Source: Patagioenas fasciata
Lineage: Eukaryota > Chordata > Aves > Columbiformes > Columbidae
Direction of reading: 5' to 3'
Assembly (NCBI RefSeq): GCF_037038585.1
Contig: NC_092526.1
Location: 34,795,501 to 34,859,500, forward strand
DNA: 64,000 nucleotides
Shown: positions 53,301 through 64,000 of the stretch, piece by piece
Numbering within the stretch: the stretch's first letter is position 1
Layout of the letters: each line of letters opens with the position of its first letter
Translations under genes and position numbers: made by a program
Notes under the pieces: model-generated
Databases searched by the model: none
Seen by the model: only the letters and a program-made list of their open reading frames with translations
What the model was told of the DNA's origin: nothing

Positions 53301-55462
53301 TCCTTTCTTGGGTGCCTAATCTCAAGCAGAAAGCAGGATGTGATAACTGCATCTTAAATCCTGTGAAAACACTACGAAGAGGAACTATGCCTTGAAGTAA
53401 AAATGGGGAAACAACTGGGAAGGACAGAGTAAAATTAAGCAACTTCAGCATTGCAAAGAAATACAGGGAAATGAAAAGTCACTTCCTAGAAAAATTCCCC
53501 TCTGTAACAGTCAATTCATCTACTATGGCAAGAGTGAGCAATCTTAGAGTGCCTTGGAGCTTCCCCATCACAGTAACCAAAACAAAGATGTAACAGAGTT
53601 GTTGGTTCCTCTGAACAGTCTGCATAGAAGCCTTTCAAAGGGATTTTTCATTGCATAATGTTGGGGGCAATTGCCACTGCCTCTGATGTGAAAAGCAAAA
53701 CCAGAATCAACTTGGAAGTGTAGTATTTGGTGGGAAATGGGGCAGTTAAATACAAGAATTGATCGCATTTGTCTAATAGCTATTATTGTAACGGGACCAA
53801 TAAAGGCAATCAATAACACTCTTCCTGCAGGAGACTCCAAGGGCTGGGTATGATCATCTTCTGCTTGAGACCCTGTACATGATCTGGAGAGACATGTGAA
53901 ACTTGATCCAGAATTCTGGTTCAGTGTTAGATGTCTGGGGGAAGGATTCAGAGCAAACCAGATGTGAAAACTATGTAATAGATGGGTCAGTTCTGGGCCT
54001 CTAAGGAGAAAACATGGCACACACAAAGTCACAGTAAGCAGTTGGTTTTGGTTTTGTTTTTCCTGTGTAAAAAGGGAATACTGAAACCACTTGGAAAGTG
54101 TTTCAAAATGTAACAAGAGCCAAATCAGAGGTGTGTATCAGATAGAAGTGCATCTGTCTTGTCGCTGAACTGTATAGGTTGCAGGCATAGCCAGGTAAAT
54201 ATAATTAATCATATCTGATCTATATTGAAACATGTGGCAAGAGTGTGGACAACATAAAGAATTAAACAAAGTTGGGATCTTATCCAAGTGGGGGATACCA
54301 ACAGACTTGCATCTTGCTTTCACCTCAGTTTTCTGGGCCAGATTATCTGGAAATAGTTAATCAAATGCTTGCTTGAATGTGTATAAAGGGCTCAACGTTT
54401 TTTTACTTGTGTGGCATATGGGTGTTGTAAATCAACGTAACCTGAAACAAGACAGTGAACCGTAAACCTGCTAAAAGTGCTCTGAGCTTCTCTCAGCTGC
54501 TTCCAAGTACCTGTGCAACAGCAACAGAAACAGGGCATTGTTGCAAAGAAAGTTGTCCCAGCAATGGCCAAATTGTGCTTCATAATGAGTATGATATAAA
54601 ATAAGGTGCCAAAGAAGTGCAAGGTGGGAAATAATTCACTGTGCACATGGTTGAGCAGGACTTTTGGTCCTTGAAGAGGTTAATTCTCCACAAAGAAGTT
54701 ACTGGTTATCTGGCAACTGAGGTTAACAGAGATACTGTGGAGTTTTTGTGACTATTGCTCGTGTGAAAGTAACAGTCAACTTTTAGTCCTGCATCTGCAA
54801 TACAATAAGCTTTGATAAAATTATGAATTTGTCAGAGATCCCAGACTTCATTAATTATCTGAAAAATTGCAATAATTTGGCACAATGCGTATGATGAAAG
54901 AGCACCTTTTGTGTCCTGCCAGCCTCTTTCCATCACTTTAACCTGCTGTTTGAAGTAAGAAGACACTGGAGTTCATAGTGCCAGTTGGTATGATCAGTCT
55001 CTGCATAAGCTTCAATGGGGTGTCTGGTCAGCAGGCTGCCTTGCGAAGAGTCCTGATGGTGATATTCACTTCAGCATTTGTCTCATTGGAATAAACCATA
55101 AAAATGTATTAAAATTTGACTGGATCAGTTTTAGACAAGCTAATGATGAACTCTTGCAAGCAAATCATTATTTCTGTGAACTAGACTTCAGACTTCAGAC
55201 TTCAACTCTCTCAGCTGAAAGAAAGAAGACATCCCAGTACTTTGCATGAGCTCTTGCTCAGTTTCTCTTTTCTCATGTAAACTGCTTGCAGGTATTTAAT
55301 GCACAATATCCTTGCAAAGATAAAAAGGAAATAAAATAACCGGAGAAGCTATTTAGGAGTTCAACATCCTTAGGTGCTTTTTTATGTGTGGATTTTGTTG
55401 CAAGGAAGTCTGTTCTGAGGACCTGGTCATGGACCCTGGTGATCTTGACCCCAATGTATTGA

Positions 55463-55599
55463 TTGACTTTCCTGCTTGACCTTGGGCCTGTCTTATTGCT
55501 ATGGTCACTGGGCTGTGTCCAGTGCTGGTTACCTTCACTAGACCCCACGCTGACCTGCGGCTTGACTTCCTAGCTTGCCATTGGACCTGCCTCATTGAC
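55463..55599. repeat. Diverged tandem repeat, about 99-bp period
   Basis: Two copies of a segment beginning TTGACTT and continuing CCTGCTTGACCTTGGGCCTG (55463 copy) or CCTAGCTTGCCATTGGACCT (55562 copy) lie 99 bp apart and agree at roughly three quarters of about 38 aligned bases. Sequence before each copy also shares a GACCCCA-type word, so the unit may span the whole 99 bp. The family is not recognised. A weakly similar stretch occurs near 53.77 kb. Confidence 0.55.
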
Positions 55600-57008
55600 A
55601 TAAATGTGTCTGGCCATCCGACCCAGTTGGTGCCCCCACGGTAAGAGCCTCGCAGGACAGCACTGGCAAACCCGTTCCATTGCAGGGATTAATCACTTTT
55701 TCAAATCTGGCTTGATGCTCTTTCCTGCTAAAGCTTTATGGCATGTGTAAGCCAAGATGCTAGCATGGTTAATTTTCAATGAAGATCTTACTGATGTCAG
55801 TGAAGTTCATCACCTTTTTTTTTTTCAGCTTGTTCCAAATCACTTGTTTGAGTTCAGGAAAGTGAGGACTGAGGCTGAACAGTTGAACCACTGAGGTTGC
55901 AGCCATGCTGCCTAGATAGAAAACAGCAGAAGAAATTCAGTCTGGTCACCTCCTGTGTTTACCCATTCTTAATTTTCATGTGTAATGGGTTTTCTTCAGA
56001 CGATTTAGCACTCTGAAATGAGCTTTTGGTTAGTTCTATGGAAACATGAGCTCTGTGGCAACCAAGCACAAAAAGGGAATTGAACAGAACGTTATGCTAC
56101 TTTGCATAAATCCATAGTACATGTGCATTTGAATACTGCATGTCCTGTGTAGCAGCAGGAATGGAAAGAGCTCAGAAGCAAAAGTAAAGCTATAGATTTG
56201 CTTATATATATTTTTTTTATTATTTATTTTTTTTTTTAAGTTGGGACTTCTTAGATAAGTTCCTAAATACTGAAAACCATATTTGAGCTGAAGCTGGTTG
56301 TGGCTGAGGGATTCATGATGTGATTCTTTTTATGTTCTTAGCTAGGCAACTTCTTTTGGCTGTACCAAAATAGGATGTTAGACTGAATTAACCTTTTCTG
56401 TGAACTGGCAAGATGGTTAATGATGCAGTGAAATGCTGCTGAGCACTTCGAAGGGGTTATAAGACAATGACTGTTTCTCGGTGTTACGTTGGATGCTTAT
56501 TAACTTGAGTTGGTTGAGGGAATGGACACCATGCCTGTTTAAAACTTGGCAACGTGCAGCTTGCCATCACTAGTTAGAAGGACATATTAATCTTCTGAAA
56601 ACAAGACTCTAACCATATCCAAAGAGAAAAGTGTACACTATATAAAGAAATAGACACTTAGTCTCTAGCACTCTGATTAACTCATTCTAGCTGATTAAAC
56701 ATACAGTGACATTTGACTGACCTTGTCAGCTGGAGAGGTGAATAGATAAAATAAATGAGCTTTCAGTCTGTGACTGAACATATTTAATATGCTGGGTAGG
56801 AGGTCAGTGTGACTCATCCTTTCCGTTTGATGGATAGCCTGGTATTTGTAGAGAAAAATTCTCTCCTTCTGTTGAATGCATCCAGAGATATAATAATACT
56901 TCTTGGTACTTGAATGCACTACAGGTGCCTTTCCAAACTGATGTCCAGTTTCTGTAAATCTGCCACACCTGAGAATGGCTCTCTGGAACTGATTGAGTGT
57001 TGCGTAGT

Positions 57009-57192
57009 ATCATAGAACAGTTTGGGTTGGAAGGGACCTTCAAAGGTCGTCTAGTCCTACCCCTCTGCAGGGACATCTTCAACCAGATTAGGGTGCTCAG
57101 AGTCCTGTCCAGCCCGGCCTTGAACGTTTCCAGGGACTGGGCATCTACCACCTCTCTGGGCAACCTGTGCCACTATTTTACCACTCTCATCG
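57009..57192 (-). mobile_element. CR1 LINE copy, 5'-truncated
   Basis: The + strand reads ATCATAGAACAGTTTGGGTT, then GGAAGGGACCTTCAAAGG, GCAGGGACATCTTC, CAGCCCGGCCTTGAACG, CCAGGGACTGGGCATC and CTCTGGGCAACCTGTGCCAC. This is a nearly full-length match to the last 180 or so bases of avian CR1 in antisense. The element's 3' end is on the left, so it points leftward. It is the best preserved CR1 copy here, and an A/C-rich tract follows its truncated 5' end. Confidence 0.95.
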
Positions 57193-58287
57193 TAAAAAAA
57201 CCAACCAAACAAAAAAACCCCAGTTTGGTCCCAAGGGGCAATGATGCCCCCATAATACAACCCCATTCCTGAATGTCCCATGAGCCACTGCAGCCTGAGG
57301 GTGCACCTGTCTGGATCCTACTCTTCAGATTATGGAGTTGTTTCTAGAAGGTACCAAATGTGCTCCTTATCTAAGTAGCACTGCCATGAATATGGAAAGT
57401 AGCATGTGGCTTTTGTGCTGAACCAAACCCTGCATCTTATTTAATGAGACACCCAATACCAGACTTGAAGGCAGCAGCAGGCTCAGCACAGGTCTGTGCT
57501 GTCCAGGTACCTGCAAACTCTGAGAAAAAAACAGTAATCAGCTCTTGCTGCCTTCGCTGAGAACGTGCCTCCATTTAGTAATCTGCTTCTAAAAAAAGGT
57601 CCCTGAGGAAACAGTACCCTGTAGGTGAAGAGCTCTATAGGAGTTTAATTAGGTGCTGTCCTTTGAGAAACATACTTGCTGTTTCTCACGTTTCTTTAAC
57701 AACTGGGCTTCTAGTGCCTAATTATCTTGTTCTTTTTGACTAGGACAGCTAAATAATTATGATCTGGGCTGAGTGAATGAATGCAGTGAAGTGATGTTCT
57801 TAAATGCAATCAGCTACCCATTGCTCTGACGAAAAGTGTGGTAATGTAATAACACAGCCTTGCAAGAGATTGACTTGAAGGTGAGAATGCTGCAAAATGT
57901 TTGCAGAAGTTTGCCTGAGAGCTAATCAAGTTAGCTTTACCTTGTAAGTTGATATAAATCCTCCATGTTCCAGCTGAAGCTTTAAGTGATTTCTAAATGA
58001 GCATGACATCAAGTGAGCAGAAACCCAATCAGCAATTGATAGATCTAGTTGCATGTCCCTGTCACCACACTGTCTCCGATACACAGACCAGATTGAGCCA
58101 CTGAGCCCTTAGTGCAGCTTCCAAGTAGCTTTAGCTGTACTGCAGTGCTGTTAGAGGCCTTGTTATGCTAACAGTTATGGAGGGTGAAACCCCGAAGTGA
58201 GAAAGCAGTGCAATAATAAAGGAAAATTTATTCAGCACCCCAGCCATTATTAGCTCTCATAGGAAGGCTAAATGCAAAAAGGAGACA

Positions 58288-58318
58288 GAGGATTACTGTA
58301 TGCAAATGGATAATCTTT
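58288..58318. promoter_or_regulatory. POU/bicoid-type motif cluster
   Basis: GGATTA, a perfect ATGCAAAT octamer (58300-58307) and GGATAATC follow one another within about 30 bp. OTX/PITX factors bind GGATTA-type cores and POU factors bind the octamer. The surrounding sequence is complex and not repeat-like, as in many developmental enhancers. Conservation could not be tested. Confidence 0.35.
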
Positions 58319-61300
58319 TTTCTTGTTGTTGTTCCAGCTGTCTAGACAGCTAGACAAATGCCAGGTTTTCAAGGCACTGACTGCAAGATGTTTTAACGCT
58401 TCATCCTTTATCATGAGTGCAATCTACCCAGGTTGTCTGGTAGTTATTGATCCTATATCAAACAAGCTCAAAGGTTTTTCAAGGTTACATCACTCAATAA
58501 AGTAAAAAATATCCCTGTCCAAGATTATAGTAGTTTGGCATGTTTCTGAGTTGATGGATGAAATATAAAGGCAGCTGAGGTTGTGAATATAATATAGGAG
58601 CAATGAAACCCTTGAACATACTGGTCTGAATGACAGCTTCAAGTGCCCATCTCCTTGTACTAAGTGTTCTTGGACCTAAAATGAAACAGAGGGAGATTTC
58701 AGAAAAATTGTAATACTCAAGATTAAGGTATGAACATACTACATTTGAAATGAGATAAATATGGGCATATTCTCATAACCGTGCATCTCACTGCCTCACC
58801 CTTCTCCCTCCCAATTCTGCTGTTGAAGTCAATCTTCTCCAATCTGGTGCATGACAAAGTGTTTCCTAGGTGTGAGAGCAAACACCAGACTTCACCAATA
58901 TGTTTCTCTGTGCCTTTTATCTGTTGCGTTGATGCCCTGCTACAGCTAGCGAAGGCTGCAGCCCTGCTCACATCTTTGTTTCTGCCTCTGACAGGCTCCA
59001 CCAAGCCCTGAGTGGAATCTTAGTATGTGAAATTCAGAAGGTGACTGCTGGGGAAGACCTTTCCAGGACAAAACCCCAGTGTAGTCCATGTTGCTTTGCT
59101 TGGGAAGGTTGTATTTGGACTGAGCAATGGCATTTGGCACAGTATCATGGAGCAGGAGGCAGTGGTGCTGTAGATAGACGAAGGATAACAAGCTTGTGGC
59201 CCAGAGCAGTTGCTCACATCAGACCTATGGAAATTCATAGTGTATGATTAACACTTGCTATCAAGCAGAGTCTTAAAAAGCTGTTCACAAAGAGGGAAGG
59301 AAAGCTTATAATGGTTCATAATGATAGCTCTGACAGAGAACTTGCCATCCAGCGCTTCATGTGAAGCCATCTGCCACACTGAGAGAGCACAAAGGAACCG
59401 CATCGTAATTCCTAATGTGGGGCATGACCTGCAATGTAGCAGATAGAAACCTGAGTGTGACATTCCTTTGATGTAGCCAGGATTGTTACCCCCACAGGGT
59501 CCACAAGCAAAATGTAAATGTGCCCTGTCAGCAGTTTGTTGCTCAACCTTGGGGTGTAGCAGCTGAAGCTGCTTCATGACCTACTGCAGAAGCAGTAAAG
59601 GCGCTTCCTCTGCAGATCCAACGAGCCCCAGACTGCATTCTGTGCTTGTGCCCTTTCCAGAATTCATGAGGAAGACTTAGATGTGCTGCCCTATTGCATC
59701 TTAGACATTAGGGATCTGATTGGCACCAGAAGATTTCCCTCTTGGGCAGATCATCTTATGTGGGGAAGCAGTAAAGCACGAACTTCTACACATTTAGTAG
59801 CATAAATAGTGACAGCACTTGGGCTTGGTACGAGAGGGAGCAACAGTTATGGTTTATTGAAGCATCAAATTGGAAGACAGAACTGAATACTGTGTGCTGG
59901 AAATAATTAGCTGATTGGCTTTTATGTTATACTCAAAATTTGTTTTCACTGTTCAAGCAAAACCACTCCACTATCCTTACACAGAAAGAAAACTAATAAT
60001 TTAGTGCAGAGAAAGTAACCCTGAATGCAACTTTATGTATTAGCACAGAGCAGTACAAGCATAGGAACAGGGTAGTGTGACCTGAATGAAATGACATGAT
60101 GAGCTGAAAAGTTTGTCATGTAGTCTTTTCCACAGCCAACACTCATTAGTGCTCCAGCACAGTCAAGTCTGTATATGTTTCTATTTAAATTTTCTATCAA
60201 TTTCCTTGTACAAGCTCAAGACTATGTATCTTCTATGTGAGATTCCAGCTGACCTCACTAGTGGATGCTCACATCTCTATTCTATTATATTATATTCAGC
60301 CATACATTCCTTTGGCTTCCGACCCTGTTGCTTGCTTCTATTCTCTTTAGGGTGCCTAGTTTGTATTTTAGCTTGAGGTTTGACTGCTGTTTTGTTCCCT
60401 GAACTGTTAATAATAGCTATGTGCTGTGCTTTTTCGGCAGGAGAGACTTTCTTGCTTGGGGGCACCCCAGGAGACGATTTCTAAATAATCAATGAATAGA
60501 CACAACCTCAAGTAGAAGTCTGCCATGGCTTTAATGAGAGCCAGGAATTTACTCATAATAAGTGAAGTAATGTTTATTCTCAGGAGTCAGGAAACAGCTT
60601 TATCTTCCATCTTGAGAAATGTGAGCAAGGAGTCTGATCTACTGTATGGGAATGCTGTGGTGGTGGTCAACATGGCTTAAATGTGGCTGGCAGCCCTGAC
60701 CCACAACTACATGACCAGTTTCTTTCCCTTTTTAAGATTAACAAGTAAAACCACTAAGAGTGTACTCAAGCACTCAAAGCTTTCTGAGAAATGCCTGTGT
60801 TTCTAGAGCACATCTGTTATCCACATTGGTGGGCAAGTCTGTCCAGCTGAAATTTGCCTTTTTCTTCTGGATTTTGGCAAAACCCATTTCTAACAAACTT
60901 TGCTTGCAATGGACGTGCCAGCTTCAGCCTAACTGTACACAGAAAGTGTGATTCATGGCAATCAGTTGTTAAGTCGGAACTTCACTCAGACATTTTTGAT
61001 TGCAGTAAAAAGACACTTTTTGGATGAAATGGACTTTGTTTCAGTGGACTTAGGAATTGGTGCACAAAGTTCTGTCTTTTCTAGCTTTTTTTCCCCTGAA
61101 ATCTTGAGTGTTGTCTTTTTTTGTTGTCTCAGAACCAGTGACTCCTCTCTGAATGGGACCGTCACAGCTGACAACCCTGCCTGTGAAATCTCTTCACCAC
61201 TCTTCTAACTCATTTCCCACAACCATATGGTTGTCATGAGGATTTAACCTCTGTTCTCAGTGGGCCTTTCGTTTCCACAGACGGCTGAGAAGCTTGCAGG

Positions 61301-61607
61301 ATACCATTGGGCAAATACAACCACCACAGATTTTTTACATCCTCAGAAAAGATACAAGCTGCTTTCTGAGAGATTAAGTGACTAAAAAGCTAGAGCATGT
61401 GGAAAATGGGAAAAAAAAAAAAACACGTTTCAGAAGAAAACTGAAACAAAATTCTGGCAAAACCAGTAAGATTCTGGTATTTTATAAATGATGGAAACTA
61501 CTACATAATTTTGGTAATGATGGTTCAAATGTAGGAAGTCAAATGCATTATAGTTCCCTGGGTCTGTTGCTGTTTAGTTTCTTATGGCTGCATCCCATTT
61601 TGAAAAG

Positions 61608-61661
61608 GCAGTATCATAATACTGCTCTGAGCACTGTGGCGATAGCTAAGCTTTAGCCATC
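61608..61661. other. Two adjacent short hairpins
   Basis: GCAGTAT-CATA-ATACTGC (61608-61625) is a perfect 7-bp stem with a 4-nt loop. GATAGCTAA-GCT-TTAGCCATC (61641-61661) is a 9-bp stem with one mismatch and a 3-nt loop. They are too short for a microRNA precursor and do not continue like a spliceosomal snRNA. They may be DNA-level dyads for paired transcription factor binding. Confidence 0.5.
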
Positions 61662-63251
61662 GTATCAGAGGCTTGAGGCAGAGATAAGTCACTTAATATT
61701 TTTATCTCATCAGGCATGTGCTTGTTACGTGACCCTCACATTGGCAGAGGCCTCCTTCCAAATTTGCATTATCCCACCCTGACTGATGAGTTTATAGTTG
61801 ATGTGAGGAAGGGAAATGCCATTTTGCCAAAGCACAATTAATTTTACAAGTCAACTCAGCCTGTACTTTCTTTTACTCTTTCACAGCAACTCCCTTTAAT
61901 ATTCAGCTTCATATGCTGGTTTCAGGTCAGGCCAAGACAAACTGTCAGTGTTATGTGTTGCATGTAAATGAAAGGAATATTCTTATAGTGGTAGCTGTGG
62001 TGGCAGCAGCAGGTTTCTAAGAATATATTACATAGTAGGCGTGTTGTACCATTGATGTTTTCTCTGAGCTTTGTAAATAGTGGACTGAAGTATTATAGAC
62101 AGCTGCTTCCACACAAAGCCAGTATTGGACAGAGAAAAGCAACACTAATTTAGTTTCTATATAATAAGATTTACTTAATGTTTGAAGTCAATGAGCTTTA
62201 CAAACTTCTGGGCATGATAGTTTGCAGTTAGATTCAAATACATAAGGTAAAATAATGTGTTATTGAAATTTGAATTTAAGAATAAGCAAACCAAACTGAT
62301 TGGACTGAAAGAGGAATTCTCTCCAAAGGCACAATACATTTTGTCCTGATTCCATTAAGGGTTTTATGACTTTAGATATGGCTAGGCATAATGCTTTTAC
62401 ATGGAGGAACAGCATGATGGATGATGATTTATCAAACTGAAATAGCAGTGCTGCTCTTCAGCTGCACTTGGAGTTGCTTACCAGCTTTTCTCTTGAGACT
62501 TAATTCAAAAGAATATACCGTCTATCTTCATATCGCAATATTGGCCTACGAGAAACAACAGTTTGCTTTGATGTTTCTGGTTGGTGCTTAAAAAACAGAA
62601 ACACCCAGGTGTCACACTTTTATTTAATATGACTGATTATTATAACTCATGAATCTCAGCATTATGGCCCAGGGAAGCTGCAGGAGGTGCAGCCTCAGTT
62701 TATGGACTTGGAAAGACAGCATACCCCAAACAACAAGTTGTTCAGTGTTGTCTGTCATTGCAAAGAAATTCCACTGCCCACTCCTTCCTGTGGTCTCCTG
62801 GATGGGAGAGGATCCTGTGAGTCTGTGGGATGTTTCTGTCAGCTCCTCGTGACAGTGCTGAGTTTTCCAACTCCCCTTACGCTACTGCTGTGATACGATC
62901 ATATACACATACAATGTGGCACCATGCAAAATAATGACGTTGTGGCCGAGGTGGGTATTTCCCTCCAAAGTGAGGATGCTGATGACTTTTGCAGCAGGGT
63001 GTGAGCTTTGCCACCCTTGTTCCCTTGATCCTCAGGGCTACCCAGGTGTTGGAGTGACTTCAGATGCAACCTGCTGTCTGCACATGGATTCTTCTGGAGA
63101 AGAGGAAAACTCAGGACTTCAGAATGCCCAAGTGTCAGTCTGGAAGGTGCAAGGATTATGTGCGTTAATATTAAGGGAGCAACAAGCTGGAGAAGTAGGT
63201 GAGGGAGAAGAAATGATTGAATATAGCATAAAATCAGCCAAAGCGAGGGCT

Positions 63252-63287
63252 GCGGAAGTGCGGTGGGCAGCAGAAGTGCGGTGGGCA
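63252..63287 (+). repeat. Tandem duplication of an 18-mer
   Basis: GCGGAAGTGCGGTGGGCA is followed directly by GCAGAAGTGCGGTGGGCA, with one difference (a G-to-A in a CpG context). The duplication is in multiples of three and lies inside a chance open frame. Confidence 0.9.
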
Positions 63288-64000
63288 GCCTCTCGTTAGG
63301 GATGTTTTCCTGGTGTCCTGCTGTGGCTGTGCAGACTGCAAACTTTTTATGACAATATCTGACAAGTCCATTCCACTACTTTCATATACTCCAGGAGTTT
63401 GAGCCCTGTTTGGCCTTGGAATAATTAAGGTAAATAAGCTGATAAAGCTAAGGATAGACGTGATGGAATTGCAATGAAGAAAAAAAGAGGCTTTAACTTT
63501 TAACTTTGAAATGTATTTGTAGAACAAGTTATTTGCAGATTAGCTTCAGTATGAGTGTTGCATTTCTTTAGTGAGTAACGCCTTCTCTTGACTGCAAAAA
63601 AGCCATCACATTTGTATCCCTTCAATAGCAGCTATTAAATGTATACCTGGTACGTACATATTAGTGAAGCATCAAAGCCAGCTCAGCAGCAAATTAGTGA
63701 CTATTTTTCTTACTGAAAAGTCTGGAAGACTGCTTGTTCTTGCCAGACTTCTTTGTGTCTATTTCTAGAATAGATGTGTTTGTCTGCAATAAACATTAGG
63801 TAAGAGCAAGAAACTCTTGGTCCATCAGACAGAATTATGAGTAGTGGTGCATATGTGCTTTGGGTTGGTCATATCAGGAAGTCTTTAACTAGTTAAATTC
63901 TTTGGACAAAAGCTGTAAGAAACTGCAATTTCAGTTGTGTTAATACCTCTGTTAATACTATACAAATAATGAAGATGTTGAATAACTACCCCTGTAAGTA

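Larger units (their letters stand above)
43869..57008. other. Upstream intergenic region, no gene seen
   Basis: Non-coding DNA upstream of AGAP1. Unlike the intron side, the + strand here shows an excess of G over C in sampled lines. Contents include poly(A) runs (44627-44647, 47365-47381), a diverged tandem repeat (about 55.46-55.60 kb) and a heptamer GACTTCA repeated three times at 55184-55204. The longest open frame outside the CpG island (182 codons, minus strand, 53568-54116) has no recognisable domain. A non-coding exon candidate lies at 44915-45056. Confidence 0.7.
57193..64000. other. Upstream intergenic region with possible conserved elements, no gene seen
   Basis: Non-coding DNA. 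By eye, 57720-58080, 58190-58340 and 61700-61880 have the look of conserved non-coding elements, with dense homeodomain, POU and bicoid-type words (ATGCAAAT at 58300-58307, ATTTGCAT at 61762-61769). Hairpins occur at 61608-61661 and a duplicated 18-mer at 63252-63287. Open frames up to 127 codons (62916-63299) show no family signature. Confidence 0.6.

Noticed and set aside
53568..54116. 182-codon minus-strand open frame, the longest outside the CpG island
   Set aside because: No recognisable domain, no nearby promoter-like sequence and a length within reach of chance for 64 kb. Left as unsupported.
61607..61630. GGCAGTATC string resembling the start of U4 snRNA stem regions
   Set aside because: Only a few bases match. 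The sequence after it does not follow any spliceosomal RNA and no snRNA promoter elements are visible.
62916..63299. 127-codon + strand open frame near the right edge
   Set aside because: No domain signature. Its end is extended by an 18-bp in-frame duplication, and composition is otherwise random.
1..64000. CRISPR arrays, operons, insertion sequences, phage or plasmid features
   Set aside because: None present. Sequence composition, a spliced vertebrate exon, a CpG island and CR1 elements show a vertebrate nuclear genome.

Overview
This is a vertebrate nuclear window, most likely from a bird. Three truncated LINE copies match the avian CR1 family in antisense, two of them with the ATCATAGAAT-type 3' terminus. 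The DNA is mostly AT-rich, non-coding and repeat-poor, with one sharp CpG island. There are no prokaryotic features, no complete protein-coding genes, and no tRNA or rRNA genes that I can recognise. The species cannot be fixed from the sequence.

The only gene I can name is AGAP1 (ArfGAP with GTPase-like domain, ankyrin repeats and PH domain 1), which runs leftward. Its first coding exon is at 42937-43099 on the minus strand. It encodes the 54-residue N-terminus that starts MNYQQQLANS and ends in a GTGAGC splice donor. The CpG island (about 42.6-43.87 kb) covers this exon, the presumed 5' UTR and the promoter. The promoter region has a ZNF143/THAP11-type ACTACATTTCCC element, a TTACGTCA CRE-like site, a GC box and a CACGTG E-box. 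No TATA box was recognised.

Layout: 1-42936 is the 5' part of AGAP1 intron 1, and exon 2 lies beyond the left edge. The intron holds a 3 x 48 bp minisatellite (10.96 kb), two CR1 remnants (27.2 and 35.2 kb), several homopolymer and GT-rich tracts, a GC-richer patch (35.3-35.7 kb), an inverted pair of perfect octamer motifs (26.05 kb) and a few exon-like segments that are only candidates. 43869-64000 is upstream intergenic DNA. It holds a CR1 remnant (57.0 kb), a diverged tandem repeat (55.5 kb), hairpins (61.6 kb) and stretches that look like conserved non-coding elements. Long introns and flanking deserts of AGAP1 are plausible hosts for distal regulatory elements, but that is inference.

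The most interesting large-scale signal is compositional. The + strand looks C-over-G rich left of the CpG island and G-over-C rich right of it, so the skew appears to invert at the promoter. Leftward AGAP1 transcription can explain the left side. The right side suggests either an undescribed rightward (divergent) transcript or a replication initiation zone at the island. A possible acceptor/donor pair for such a transcript lies at 44915-45056. I saw no clear new protein-coding system.
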